Of a stretch of 60,976 bases of DNA, positions 41,778 to 50,414 are shown piece after piece. The notes beneath the pieces were generated by a model. That model ran no database searches, had not been told where the DNA came from, and was given only the letters and a program-made list of their open reading frames with translations. The stretch comes from DATJPR01 sp035506295. GTDB taxonomy: Bacteria; Bacteroidota; Ignavibacteria; UBA10030; UBA6906. Numbering within the stretch: position 1 is the first letter of the stretch; each line of letters begins with the position of its first letter. Position numbers and translations under genes: made by a program. Location: NCBI GenBank assembly GCA_035506295.1, contig DATJPR010000023.1, positions 1 through 60,976 on the forward strand. Reading direction: 5' to 3'.

Positions 41778-42173
41778 TCATCCGGCCCGATATTCGCGCG
41801 AGGCAACAGTATGAATTCCTCCCCGCACCTTATAGTCCGCCTCCACCTTCATCCACTTCGGCTTCGCGCAGCGGACCAGATCTTCGAGCAGGCGATTGAC
41901 GAGATGTTCCTGGTAGATGCCGACGTTACGGAATGAGAAGAGGTAGTACTTCAACGATCGGAGCTCGATGATCGCGGCAACCGGCGTGTAGTGAATCCTG
42001 ATTATGGCGAAGTCGGGGAGTCCTGAATACGGGCAGACTGCGGTAAACTCTTCCGTTTCGATATCGATGACAATGTCCTTCCCCGGATATTCATAGGGGA
42101 ACGTCTCCAGTGCGGCGACATCGATGGTCGAACCGTCCTGGGTGTCATATCTCCTGTCGAGCGCTTCAGCCAT
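41778..42173 (-). CDS. queF: NADPH-dependent preQ0 reductase (QueF)
   Basis: 131 residues from ATG 42173; a longer frame exists but would collide with the divergent gene. QueF reduces the nitrile of preQ0 to preQ1 in queuosine synthesis. The thioimide-forming Cys47 and Asp54 are in EEFTAVCPYSGLPDFA, the family motif is IIELRSLKYYLFSFRNVGIY, and the active-site Glu89-His90 follow in QEHLVN. This is the short unimodular type, like that of Bacillus. Confidence 0.93.
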   Translation of the reverse strand: MAEALDRRYDTQDGSTIDVAALETFPYEYPGKDIVIDIETEEFTAVCPYSGLPDFAIIRIHYTPVAAIIELRSLKYYLFSFRNVGIYQEHLVNRLLEDLVRCAKPKWMKVEADYKVRGGIHTVASREYRAG

Positions 42174-42243
42174 GCGGATATTCCATTCTTCAGTCAGTGA
42201 AGGACATCTCATGCCAATATACAAGCTTACGCAGGGAAATCCA

Positions 42244-42756
42244 ATGCGGTCCATGCTGCTTCTCCTGAGCGCATCCGTGATCGTGCCGTTGATTGCCGCC
42301 GGCTGCGCGCACACGACTGCAACTGTCGGCGAGCCGATCGAACGGGGATGGATCAACCGTTCCGTTTTGGAGGGGCCGCCGCACGAAGTCTTCAAGGTCG
42401 GCTATGACACCGCCAGGGTGCAGGAGCCGATCGTCGCAATGCTCCGGTCGGTCGATGCGGGGATCAAGACGATCGTCTTCCTCGGCACCTGGTGTCCGGA
42501 CAGCCGGCGGAACGTCCCGCACTTTCTCAAGGTCGCTGACGAAGCCGGGATACCCGCAGACAGCATCAGTCTGTATTGCGTCGATCGGACGAAGAAATCT
42601 GATGACGGCCTCACGTCGACATACCAGATCGAGCGGGTCCCGACGTTTATTTTTCTCAAGGGAGGGAAGGAGATCGGGCGCATCGTAGAGTCGCCCGAGT
42701 TGTCGATTGAGCAGGACATGGTGCGGATCTTCGTCTCGGCGCAGACCGCGCCATGA
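42244..42756 (+). CDS. Thioredoxin-fold lipoprotein with CPDS active site
   Basis: 170 residues from ATG 42244 after AGGGA. The N-terminus is a lipoprotein signal (LLLLSASVIVPLIAAGC, lipid-bearing Cys21). The thioredoxin fold is shown by FLGTWCPDSRRNVPHF and the cis-Pro segment YQIERVPTFIFLKGGKEIGR. The redox motif is CPDS: Cys84 is kept and the second Cys is Ser87, as in monothiol or bacilliredoxin-like proteins. A Cys further on (LYCVD) could be a resolving partner. It is probably a periplasm-facing thiol protein. Confidence 0.82.
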   Translation: MRSMLLLLSASVIVPLIAAGCAHTTATVGEPIERGWINRSVLEGPPHEVFKVGYDTARVQEPIVAMLRSVDAGIKTIVFLGTWCPDSRRNVPHFLKVADEAGIPADSISLYCVDRTKKSDDGLTSTYQIERVPTFIFLKGGKEIGRIVESPELSIEQDMVRIFVSAQTAP

Positions 42757-42765
42757 CGGTGTTCG

Positions 42766-42794
42766 TTGACATTCGATGCGAATTTGAGTACATT
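42766..42794 (+). promoter_or_regulatory. Near-consensus sigma-70 promoter
   Basis: TTGACA, 17 bases, TACATT, followed by about 50 bases to ATG 42845 of the large TPR protein. Confidence 0.8.
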
Positions 42795-42844
42795 TTCACG
42801 ATTTAGTTACTACTCAATCCATTCGATTCAGCTACGAACGTCGC

Positions 42845-45280
42845 ATGCCTTCGGACGATCGGACGAGGCCCATCGACGACGCGCGCAAGAAATTGCTGGA
42901 GGAGATCAAGAAGCGGGCGGAAGAGGCCGAGCTTCGGCGTCTCGAAGAGGAAGAGCGATCTCCGGCCGAGTCTCCCGCGCGCCTTCGACAGCAGCCCCCG
43001 CAACCTGAGTTTCCGGTGATTCCGACGCCCGGACCTATTTCTCCCGAGCCAGAGGAATCCGATTCTCGTCTCGCAAAACTGCGGGAAGAATTCTCACGGT
43101 GTATTGATGTCCGCGATCCCGAGTCGGCGGCGCGCGTGCTTGAAGAATGCCGCACGCTGAACATCGACACCAGCGAGATCACCTCCATGCGGCTCATGCT
43201 GGAGCGTCTCGAAGAAGACCTTCAGCAGACGTTCGTTCCCGCCCCTCCTCCCGTCGAACCGGAAGCGCCTGCTCCCGCCGCCGTCGATCCGCAACAATTT
43301 GGCGATCTGCTGCAGCAGGCGGAGTTCAACTATCAGCATGAGCGTTATGCCGGCGCGAAAGAGATTCTCGACAAGATCCTTGCCGTGGATCCAGCCAACC
43401 CTGAAGGCCTGAACCTCCTCAAATCCGTGAATCGCGCCATTGAGCTCTCGGAGCGCATCGCGAGCGAGGACGCCAGGTCGCGGGAGGCGCTGGCTGCTGC
43501 CTCATCACCGCCGCCGCAGGAGAAACCGAAGGCGTCCGAGACGGAAGTCTGGGGAGCGCCCGTCAAGCCGCTCGACACGATGGGGTTCGACACATTGCCG
43601 GAGCAGGAAGGTCTGATGCCCGCGCCGAAGGCCTCGATCGGCTCGCGGATCCTTCCCAAGCTCGAAGGCATCGGGCGCATCCTCAAGCCGATCGCGCTGG
43701 TCGTCCTGGTCGCCGTCGCCGCCGTCGCCGCCTATTTCCTGGTGCGTGCTCTTTCTACAACGGTCGTTCCCACCAAGACTTCCGTTCTCATCCTGCCTGC
43801 GGTGTCGGGGGCCGGAGACCCGTCGTTCGTGCAGCTTGCCGAGGGATTTTCGGACGATGTCATCAGGAAGCTCGGGATGGTGTCCGATATACGCATCATC
43901 GCCCCAGCGTCTGCCACGGCCGCCGCAATGTCGTCCTGGTCGCCGCCGCAGTCGGCGCGCGCGGTCCATGCCGCATTCTGTCTCACCTGGACGCTCTCCA
44001 GGGATTCGACGCTGATCCACATGCAGCAAGCGCTGTACGACTCTTCGTCTCCGAATCCCGTCTGGAGCAAGAGATATGACATCCCCTCTTCGGGACTGAT
44101 GGTGCAGCGCTCCGAAATTCTTGGCGATCTTCTCTCCGCGTTTGGCGTACGGGCAAGCGAAGAGGAGCAGGTGGCGCTGCACAAGATCCCCACCACCAAC
44201 CGCGACGCCTTCGACGCCTATCTGCGGGGGCGCGCCGCCCTGCGCAATCCCGAAGCGTATCCCCCGGGCGAAGCGGTGCGGGATCTCCAGCATTCGGTGA
44301 CGCTGGATTCCCTCTTTGGCGAAGGCTATGCCATGCTCGGCTGGGCGCGCATTCTTGCCTCGGAGAAGGGCGACACGACTGACGGCAATCTCGATCAGGC
44401 GGTGTATTGCGTGCAACGTGCGGTGGCGCTGGGCTTCAGGAACGGCGAAGCCTTCCGGACGTGGGGCGCCATCGAGCGGCATGATGGCCAGATCGCGAAG
44501 TCGGCGGAGCGGTTCGATGAAGCCGTCCAAATTGCGCCGAGCGATGCAGAAGCGCGGCGGCGCCTCGCTGTCGTCCAGATCATCCGCGGGCAACTCGATC
44601 AGGCGATGGGATCGGCGCAACGGGCGTTGAAAGACGATCCGCTCAACGTCGAGTCGTACGAACTCCTCGGCCTCCTCCAGGAATATTCGGCGATCGCGAG
44701 CAACGACAACAAAGACGATTTCAATGCCGCCCTGGCAACCCTTCGTTCGGGGGAGCGATATGCGAAGGACCCGAGCGAGTATGCGAGCATCTACCTTGCG
44801 CCGATTTCCTGGTACCTTCAGAACGCGGACGATGCGATCGTCATCCTCACCGATTACCTTGCGCGCGCACGGGATGATTATCGAAGTCTGTATTTGCTCG
44901 GGCGCGTGCAGCAGGCCGCCGGACGTCCAAAGCAGGAGTGGCAGGACAATCTCTCGCGCTCGAAGCGCGCGCTGCAGGAACAGCTGAAGAAGTCTCCCGC
45001 AGATCCTGTTCTCCTCTCATGGCTCAGCCTCGTCGATACGCGCCTGGGAGAATTCAAAGAGGCGCTTGCCGCATCGACACAGGCGCTCGAACACGGCGCG
45101 CAAAATGCGACGGTTCTCTACAATACCGCCAGGATGTACGCGCTGCAACGTAATGCCAAGGAAGCAACGGCGTATGTGCGGAAGGCGGTGGACCGTGGTT
45201 ACGATCTCGTTGCATTGCTCGATATGGATCTCTTCAATCTTCACGGCGAACCGGAGTATCTGAAAGCGGCCATCCGCTAG
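42845..45280 (+). CDS. Single-pass membrane protein with FlgO/cyclase-type and TPR domains
   Basis: 811 residues. A charged N-terminal helix (LLEEIKKRAEEAELRRLEEE) is followed by Pro-rich linkers, a TPR-like unit (FNYQHERYAGAKEILDKILA) and one membrane helix at about residues 280-304. Next is a region beginning TSVLILPAVSGAGDPSFVQL, AEGFSDDVIRKLGMV, similar to the 'LPF...FADGLTEELI' domain found next to TPRs in adenylate-cyclase-like proteins. About eight TPRs run from residue 440 to the end. The order suggests a cytoplasmic N-terminus and a periplasmic TPR solenoid, or the reverse. No enzymatic motif is seen. Confidence 0.75.
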   Translation: MPSDDRTRPIDDARKKLLEEIKKRAEEAELRRLEEEERSPAESPARLRQQPPQPEFPVIPTPGPISPEPEESDSRLAKLREEFSRCIDVRDPESAARVLEECRTLNIDTSEITSMRLMLERLEEDLQQTFVPAPPPVEPEAPAPAAVDPQQFGDLLQQAEFNYQHERYAGAKEILDKILAVDPANPEGLNLLKSVNRAIELSERIASEDARSREALAAASSPPPQEKPKASETEVWGAPVKPLDTMGFDTLPEQEGLMPAPKASIGSRILPKLEGIGRILKPIALVVLVAVAAVAAYFLVRALSTTVVPTKTSVLILPAVSGAGDPSFVQLAEGFSDDVIRKLGMVSDIRIIAPASATAAAMSSWSPPQSARAVHAAFCLTWTLSRDSTLIHMQQALYDSSSPNPVWSKRYDIPSSGLMVQRSEILGDLLSAFGVRASEEEQVALHKIPTTNRDAFDAYLRGRAALRNPEAYPPGEAVRDLQHSVTLDSLFGEGYAMLGWARILASEKGDTTDGNLDQAVYCVQRAVALGFRNGEAFRTWGAIERHDGQIAKSAERFDEAVQIAPSDAEARRRLAVVQIIRGQLDQAMGSAQRALKDDPLNVESYELLGLLQEYSAIASNDNKDDFNAALATLRSGERYAKDPSEYASIYLAPISWYLQNADDAIVILTDYLARARDDYRSLYLLGRVQQAAGRPKQEWQDNLSRSKRALQEQLKKSPADPVLLSWLSLVDTRLGEFKEALAASTQALEHGAQNATVLYNTARMYALQRNAKEATAYVRKAVDRGYDLVALLDMDLFNLHGEPEYLKAAIR

Positions 45281-45329
45281 CCCCGCCGCGGCATCACCGC
45301 CGATGCCATCGTCCGCCGTTCCTCCTTCG

Positions 45330-45358
45330 TTGACAAAGAACCGTTCAATGGATATATT
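45330..45358 (+). promoter_or_regulatory. Consensus-quality sigma-70 promoter
   Basis: A perfect TTGACA, 17 bases, then TATATT, located 67 bases before the GTG start of the coiled-coil protein. Confidence 0.85.
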
Positions 45359-45371
45359 CCGATGAGTGACT

Positions 45372-45396
45372 CGCAACCGCCGATAGTGCGGTTGCG
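45372..45396 (+). promoter_or_regulatory. Perfect 9-bp hairpin in the 5' UTR
   Basis: CGCAACCGC and GCGGTTGCG flank a seven-base loop just after the expected transcription start. It has no U tract, so it is more likely an mRNA-stabilising or protein-binding element than a terminator. Confidence 0.6.
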
Positions 45397-45425
45397 CGAC
45401 CAATGAACTGCGAGGGTTTCCGGCT

Positions 45426-47726
45426 GTGGCTGAACTTGATGACGCGACACGACAGGAGCAACGGAAGAAGGCCGGGGACTTTCTGAAAATGGCCGACAAG
45501 CTCTTCAAGACCGGCGACCTCAAAGGCGCGACCCGGCTTGTGGACATGGCCATCGCCGTCGATCCGCAAAACCCCTATGTGAACGCGTACGCCGAACGGC
45601 TCAAGCTCGCTTCGGCACCGGCCAGCCCGTCTGCGTCCGGCACTGCTCCTACGCCGCCACCTTCTCCGCGCGCGTCCGGGACCGCCCCGGCTCCGCCCGC
45701 CCCCGCTTCGCCGCATCCTTCCGGAAAGCCGACGCCACCACCCGCGCATACCGAGTCGGGCAAACGGCCGCCGGCTGCCAAACCTCCTGCTTCACCGGCT
45801 CCGTCGCCTTCGGCGTCTCAGCAGCGCGTCCTTCCCCCCGATCCCCATGGGAGCGCCCTCGAGCACGAGATGCGGAAGAACGCCGAAGTTGAAGGCCGGC
45901 GCATGGCGAAGGAAGATGAGATCAGGAAGAAAGTGGAGGAAGAATACCGCCCGAAGCTCGAGGAGGCCGTCAAAGCAGTCGAGGAACAGCGCAGGCTTCT
46001 CCTCGAAGAAAAGCGCTATCGCGCAGAGGTGGAGGCAGAATACCGGAAGCTCATGGCGACGAGGGAAGCCCAGCTGCAGGATGAGCTGGCGCAAAAGCTG
46101 GCCCTCGAACGGAAGCGTCTCGAGGCCGAGTTCAGCTCACGACTGCAGGTCGAGAAAGCCACCGTCGAAGAGACCACCGGCCGGCGCAAGGCCGAGGAGG
46201 AACGGGCCCGTGCTCTCGAAGAGAGCCGGAGAATGATCGAGGCCGAGAAGATCCGCCTCGAACGGGAGATGGAAACCCGGCTGGCGGAGGAGCGCTCACG
46301 GCTTCAACAGCTTCGCATCCAGGAAGAAACGGCCGCCACGGATCGGCGTAAGGCGACGGAACAACAGTTGCGTCAGCTGCAGGAAGACCTGCATCGGAAG
46401 ATGCAGCAGGAATTGAATGCCACGCGGGAGCGCCTCGAGGATGATACCCGCCGACAACTTTCCGCGGAGCACCGGCGGCTCGAAGAAGCCCGCGCGCGGG
46501 AGATGGCGGAGATTCAGGAGTCCGAACGACTGTTCGAGGAGGAAACCCGCCGGCGGATGGAAGACGAGCTGACGCAGCGGCTTGCCAAGGAACGGTCGAA
46601 CCTCGAAGCGGAAACGCGCCGCCAGCTGGATATCGAGCGCATGAAGATCGAGGAAGACGCGTTCAGGCGCGCCGAGGAATCCGCGAAGGCCCGGATGGAG
46701 CAACAGGATCGGATCGCCTCGGAACTGCGCGCGAAGGCGGAGGAACAGCGCAAACGCCAGGAGGAAGAGCAGGAACGAAGGCTCCGCCAGGAAGCCGATG
46801 AGACCCGTCGATATGAAGAAGCGGTGCGACAGGCGATCGAAGAAGGACAGCGGGTGGCGCAGGGGAAAAAGGTCCGGCACCATCTGGACCAGGCACTCCT
46901 GGCGCTCGACGGGCATCACTATGATGACGCTCTCCAGGAAATTACCCGGGCGCTCCGTGTCGAGCCCACGAATCCCGAGGGGCTGAGTCTCGAGAAACGG
47001 GTGTACGCAGAGCGGGACGAGGCGGCACGGGCGCAGGAACAGCAGGAACGACGATCCAAACAGCGTGTGAAACTCGAAGAACTTCAGCGTCGATTGGAGG
47101 ACCAGGCTAAGCTCGATGCGGAGGATCAGAAGCAGAAGGCCATCCGGGAAGCGAAGATCGCGTCATCGCTCCGAAGGGTAAAAGAACTGCAACGGGGCTC
47201 GCAGCTCGACGCTGCGCTCAACGAGCTGAACAACCTCTACGTCATCGACCCGGGGAACGCCAGCGGGAGGGAGATCGAGATGAGCATCATCGCCACGCAA
47301 CATTCCGCTGAACGAGCCGAGGCCGTCTCTGCGCAACGCTCGGCGGAGAATGAATCGTGGCGGCGCGAAGAGGAAGGTCGGGCGATGGAACGTCAAGCCG
47401 ACCGCGAGCAGTTGAAGCAAGACGCCAACGAATCGTTCCGCAGCATGCTGCGTCAGGCGTGGGCGAACGGCACCCCGCCGAGCGATGAGCGGGCGATGAT
47501 CGAGGTCATACGCCTGTCACTCGGGATCTCCGACGACGAGCGTGATGCACTCGAGCGGGAAATCCGTGCGGAGTGCTACGCCGAAGCGTTCCGTTCCGCC
47601 CGCCGTCATGGTATCATTCACGCGGGCGATGAACATGCGCTCGAACCGCTGCGCCAGGTCTTCGGCGTTGATCGGGACGAAGCGCGCCGGATTGAGGCGG
47701 GAATCCCCCAGGACGCAACATCGTAG
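45426..47726 (+). CDS. Large coiled-coil protein with TPR and tandem C-terminal repeat
   Basis: 766 residues from GTG 45426, with GAGGG about nine bases upstream. Residues 12-58 form a TPR-like helix pair (KMADKLFKTGDLKGATRLVD, MAIAVDPQNP). A Pro/Ala/Ser linker follows, then about 330 residues of very Glu/Arg/Lys-rich coiled coil. Two more TPR-like units follow (ALDGHHYDDALQEITRALRV; QLDAALNELNNLYVIDPGNA). The end has two copies of a motif of about 40 residues (AWANGTPPSDERAMIEVIRL and ARRHGIIHAGDEHALEPLRQ). No membrane segment is seen. A cytoplasmic scaffold is likely; no known family is identified. Confidence 0.75.
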   Translation: MAELDDATRQEQRKKAGDFLKMADKLFKTGDLKGATRLVDMAIAVDPQNPYVNAYAERLKLASAPASPSASGTAPTPPPSPRASGTAPAPPAPASPHPSGKPTPPPAHTESGKRPPAAKPPASPAPSPSASQQRVLPPDPHGSALEHEMRKNAEVEGRRMAKEDEIRKKVEEEYRPKLEEAVKAVEEQRRLLLEEKRYRAEVEAEYRKLMATREAQLQDELAQKLALERKRLEAEFSSRLQVEKATVEETTGRRKAEEERARALEESRRMIEAEKIRLEREMETRLAEERSRLQQLRIQEETAATDRRKATEQQLRQLQEDLHRKMQQELNATRERLEDDTRRQLSAEHRRLEEARAREMAEIQESERLFEEETRRRMEDELTQRLAKERSNLEAETRRQLDIERMKIEEDAFRRAEESAKARMEQQDRIASELRAKAEEQRKRQEEEQERRLRQEADETRRYEEAVRQAIEEGQRVAQGKKVRHHLDQALLALDGHHYDDALQEITRALRVEPTNPEGLSLEKRVYAERDEAARAQEQQERRSKQRVKLEELQRRLEDQAKLDAEDQKQKAIREAKIASSLRRVKELQRGSQLDAALNELNNLYVIDPGNASGREIEMSIIATQHSAERAEAVSAQRSAENESWRREEEGRAMERQADREQLKQDANESFRSMLRQAWANGTPPSDERAMIEVIRLSLGISDDERDALEREIRAECYAEAFRSARRHGIIHAGDEHALEPLRQVFGVDRDEARRIEAGIPQDATS

Positions 47727-47737
47727 CATCCGCGCGG

Positions 47738-48625
47738 TCAGAGGTTCTTCCTTTCTCCTTCCCCCATCCCCCCTTCGGCAATCTTTCCCGCGAGAGCTCT
47801 TCGATACAGGATGCACCCAACCCACACCGTGTTTGCGACGATGAGGTTGAACAGGAGGTAATAGGGGAGCGCATCAAACAGGGAAAAGACCACCAGCGTC
47901 ATATTCTCTGTCCCCAGCCCGAGCAGTCCCGACCAACGAATTCCCGTCCTGTCGCCGAACCACCTGTCGTCCTCATTGACCTTCCCCCGTCTGCACCATC
48001 GGTCGAGCCGCACCATCATTGCATCCTGCCAGCCGTAGATCGCGAGAAACATTCTCTGTAGTCGAACGGTCCACCGATCTTCCCGCAAATCCTCCGGCCG
48101 GAATTCCTCGGTCGTCCGATTGCCTTCGTACTCGTGCTGAAGATGGAGGAACGATGTCTGGTAAAACACATGGTACGAGACGCGAAGGGTCAGGCATGCG
48201 AACGCTGCGGCTGCAACGAGTATCCACCACAAGGAACCTTCCGCGCGCGCGAGAGAAAGGCCGATCGCGACGAAGACGGCGATATTGACGACAACGTCGC
48301 CGATCGAATCGAGGAACCTCCCCAGCCGCGTGAATTGGTTGCGGGCCCGGGCAAGCTGGCCGTCGGCAGAATCCAGAAGGTCCTTCAGAAAGAGAAATAC
48401 CCCCGCCAGCGCGTTGAGCGAAGGCGAACCGGGGAAGAATGCCGCGGCGCAGCAGAGTCCGGCGAGGATTGCCGCCGCCGTAAGCTGATTCGGTGTGACA
48501 CGGGTGGGATAACACAGGCGTACAACAATGCCGGCGAGGGGGCGGATGAGAGAGCGATTGATCAGTTCGTCCGAGAGGTCGGACTTCACTGAACGCGCAT
48601 ACGCGTAAGGTTGAGGTGCATTCAT
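47738..48625 (-). CDS. CDP-alcohol phosphatidyltransferase 1
   Basis: 295 residues, polytopic. The catalytic motif DGQLARARNQFTRLGRFLDS(IGD) at residues 88-110 matches DG-x2-AR-x8-G-x3-D-x3-D exactly. The enzyme transfers a CDP-bound alcohol phosphate to an acceptor alcohol, or the reverse, making a phosphodiester lipid. VTPNQLTAAAILAG before the motif is also typical. It overlaps the cytidylyltransferase by four bases and is last in a four-gene minus-strand operon. The head-group is not known. Confidence 0.9.
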   Translation of the reverse strand: MNAPQPYAYARSVKSDLSDELINRSLIRPLAGIVVRLCYPTRVTPNQLTAAAILAGLCCAAAFFPGSPSLNALAGVFLFLKDLLDSADGQLARARNQFTRLGRFLDSIGDVVVNIAVFVAIGLSLARAEGSLWWILVAAAAFACLTLRVSYHVFYQTSFLHLQHEYEGNRTTEEFRPEDLREDRWTVRLQRMFLAIYGWQDAMMVRLDRWCRRGKVNEDDRWFGDRTGIRWSGLLGLGTENMTLVVFSLFDALPYYLLFNLIVANTVWVGCILYRRALAGKIAEGGMGEGERKNL

Positions 48626-49341
48626 ATTCCCAGCGCGGCTGCCATCTTCGTGGCGGCGGCAAGATCGTCGGACGTGTCGATCTCCATGCAGGGAAGGCCC
48701 TGTGTCGGAACGGCGGCGATGTTCGCCCCTCCGTCGATGATCTCCTGGAACGAAGCCTCGTAGAACTCGTTGATCGTTCTCCGGCGCTCCAGCGTCGAAA
48801 ACAAGGTCCGCGCCGTGTCCGCAGAAAACTTCTCAATCCCGATCGACTCTCCCACGGCACGGCTTTCCTCGACCTCCTTGCCGATCTGCAGAACGCGTCC
48901 GTTCTCCACTATGACCTTGATCTCTTCCCGTCCGAGATTGCAGTCTTCCCGCATCAGCAAAGCGTTGGGTGCGGTCGAGGACAGAAGAAGGGGGAGAAGC
49001 CGATGATCGAAAAGAATGTCGGAGTCCAGGACGAGGATGTCGGATCGGCCCGTGACTGTCCCGGCCAGCCACAGCGAGGCATTGTTGTTCGTGGTCTCAA
49101 AGTCGTGATTGTGGACAAACCGCACAGGCATGGACAACCGCATTCCGTGAACGGCATCCTCAACCATTGCACGGAGATGACCCGTGACAAGAACGCATTC
49201 GGCTATACCGGCCGCCTGAAGGGCCCGGAGAGTGCGCGGGAGCAGACCTTCCGAGCCGACAGGAAGCAAACACTTGGGACAGGTTTCCGTCAGGGGTCGG
49301 AGGCGCGACCCGACCCCTGCAGCGAGGATGATCCCCGTCAT
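48622..49341 (-). CDS. LicC/PntC-like nucleotidyltransferase (phospho-alcohol cytidylyltransferase)
   Basis: 239 residues, with the nucleotidyltransferase fold. The phosphate loop is MTGIILAAGVGSRLRPLTET, then CPKCLLPV. The substrate-side motif TTNNNASLWLAG resembles the N-x-(Y/A)S(L/I) motif of choline-phosphate cytidylyltransferase LicC and of PntC. Metal ligands are likely the Asp in VLDSDILFD and the end motif CMEIDTSDDL. Flanked by CDP-alcohol transferases, it is predicted to make the CDP-activated alcohol they use. It overlaps both neighbours by four bases. Confidence 0.85.
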   Translation of the reverse strand: MTGIILAAGVGSRLRPLTETCPKCLLPVGSEGLLPRTLRALQAAGIAECVLVTGHLRAMVEDAVHGMRLSMPVRFVHNHDFETTNNNASLWLAGTVTGRSDILVLDSDILFDHRLLPLLLSSTAPNALLMREDCNLGREEIKVIVENGRVLQIGKEVEESRAVGESIGIEKFSADTARTLFSTLERRRTINEFYEASFQEIIDGGANIAAVPTQGLPCMEIDTSDDLAAATKMAAALGI

Positions 49342-50414
49342 GGAGCGGAGATCATATCGGGGGACAGAAGAGCGAGATGCAGCGTCCCGGTGGCGACGGC
49401 ATGAAACGCTTCTCTCACCACCGCGTTTTGCTCCCGCGTGCCGATGGTAATGCGAATGCAGTCCTCAAGGCCGGGATCATCGAGGAACTTGACGATGACG
49501 CCCCGATCCTCGAGTCCCTTCTTCAGCGGAGCTTTGAATTGCCGGGGATATCTTACAAGGAGGAAATTTGCTTCGGACGGGAACGGACGGAAGCCCTCGA
49601 TTCTGCCAAGGTCGCGTATGTAGAGTTGAAGGTCTTCACGCATCGCCCGGGCGATGGAGGCGTAGTAGTCGGGTTCATCCAGTGCAGCCAGGGCGATTCG
49701 CTCCGTGAGTTGGTTGAACCCAAGGTATCGCGCGCTGAACGCGATGAGCTGATGGAGATCTTCTCCCGCACAGGCATACCCGATCCGCAGGCCGGCGAGG
49801 GCGTAGTACTTGGAGAATGTCCTGAGGATCAGGAGCCGCCGATGGAGTGCGAGCAGCTTCTCGAGATCTCCATTCCCTTCCGGCCCGAATCCGTAATAGG
49901 CCTCGTCGAGAACGATGACCGAGTCCGTACAGTGCTGCACAATGCGAAGAAGCGCATCAGGGGGAAGGGTGTTGCCCGTCGGATTGTTCGGGGAGGCGAT
50001 CAGGATGACCTTCGGGTGATGACGAGAATAGAGCGATAGAATATCGTCCACATCGTGATCAAATCGCCCGTCGCGTTCACGGATGGCATACAGGATCTCG
50101 CGGCCATTGACCTCCTTCGCGACCGACTTGTAGTACCACCAGGAATGCGCCGGGAGCAGGATCACTTCTCCCTGATGGAGATAGCAATGGACCACCTGCT
50201 TGAGCATGTCTTCACTGCCATAGCTCAGGAGGACACGTTCTTCGGGGATGTGGAATTGGGCGCTGAGGCGGGCGGAGAGATCGCTTTTGATGCCGGCCGC
50301 GTAGGCGCGCGAATAGAGACTCAGTTGTTCGAGATTGGCCTTGTGGAGGGCATCGTAGCACCCTGGTGCCGGCCCATACTGGTTTTCGTTCCTATCGAGA
50401 TAGATCTTGATCAT
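49338..50414 (-). CDS. Class I/II PLP enzyme, HisC/CobD-like
   Basis: 358 residues from ATG 50414; the open frame extends upstream but has no better start. The opening LDRNENQYGPAPGCYDAL is typical of histidinol-phosphate aminotransferases and of CobD-type phospho-amino-acid decarboxylases. ASPNNPTGNTL, VIVLDEAYYGFG and RTFSKYYALAGLRIGYA (PLP lysine) complete the site. In the context of cytidylyl and CDP-alcohol transferases it may produce an amino-alcohol phosphate from a phospho-amino acid. This is inference; a genuine HisC is the alternative, but no his gene is near. Confidence 0.82.
   Translation of the reverse strand: MIKIYLDRNENQYGPAPGCYDALHKANLEQLSLYSRAYAAGIKSDLSARLSAQFHIPEERVLLSYGSEDMLKQVVHCYLHQGEVILLPAHSWWYYKSVAKEVNGREILYAIRERDGRFDHDVDDILSLYSRHHPKVILIASPNNPTGNTLPPDALLRIVQHCTDSVIVLDEAYYGFGPEGNGDLEKLLALHRRLLILRTFSKYYALAGLRIGYACAGEDLHQLIAFSARYLGFNQLTERIALAALDEPDYYASIARAMREDLQLYIRDLGRIEGFRPFPSEANFLLVRYPRQFKAPLKKGLEDRGVIVKFLDDPGLEDCIRITIGTREQNAVVREAFHAVATGTLHLALLSPDMISAP

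Noticed and set aside
42174..42395. Longer QueF start
   Set aside because: It would run through the start and signal peptide of the divergent thioredoxin-like lipoprotein; the 131-residue form equals known short QueF proteins.
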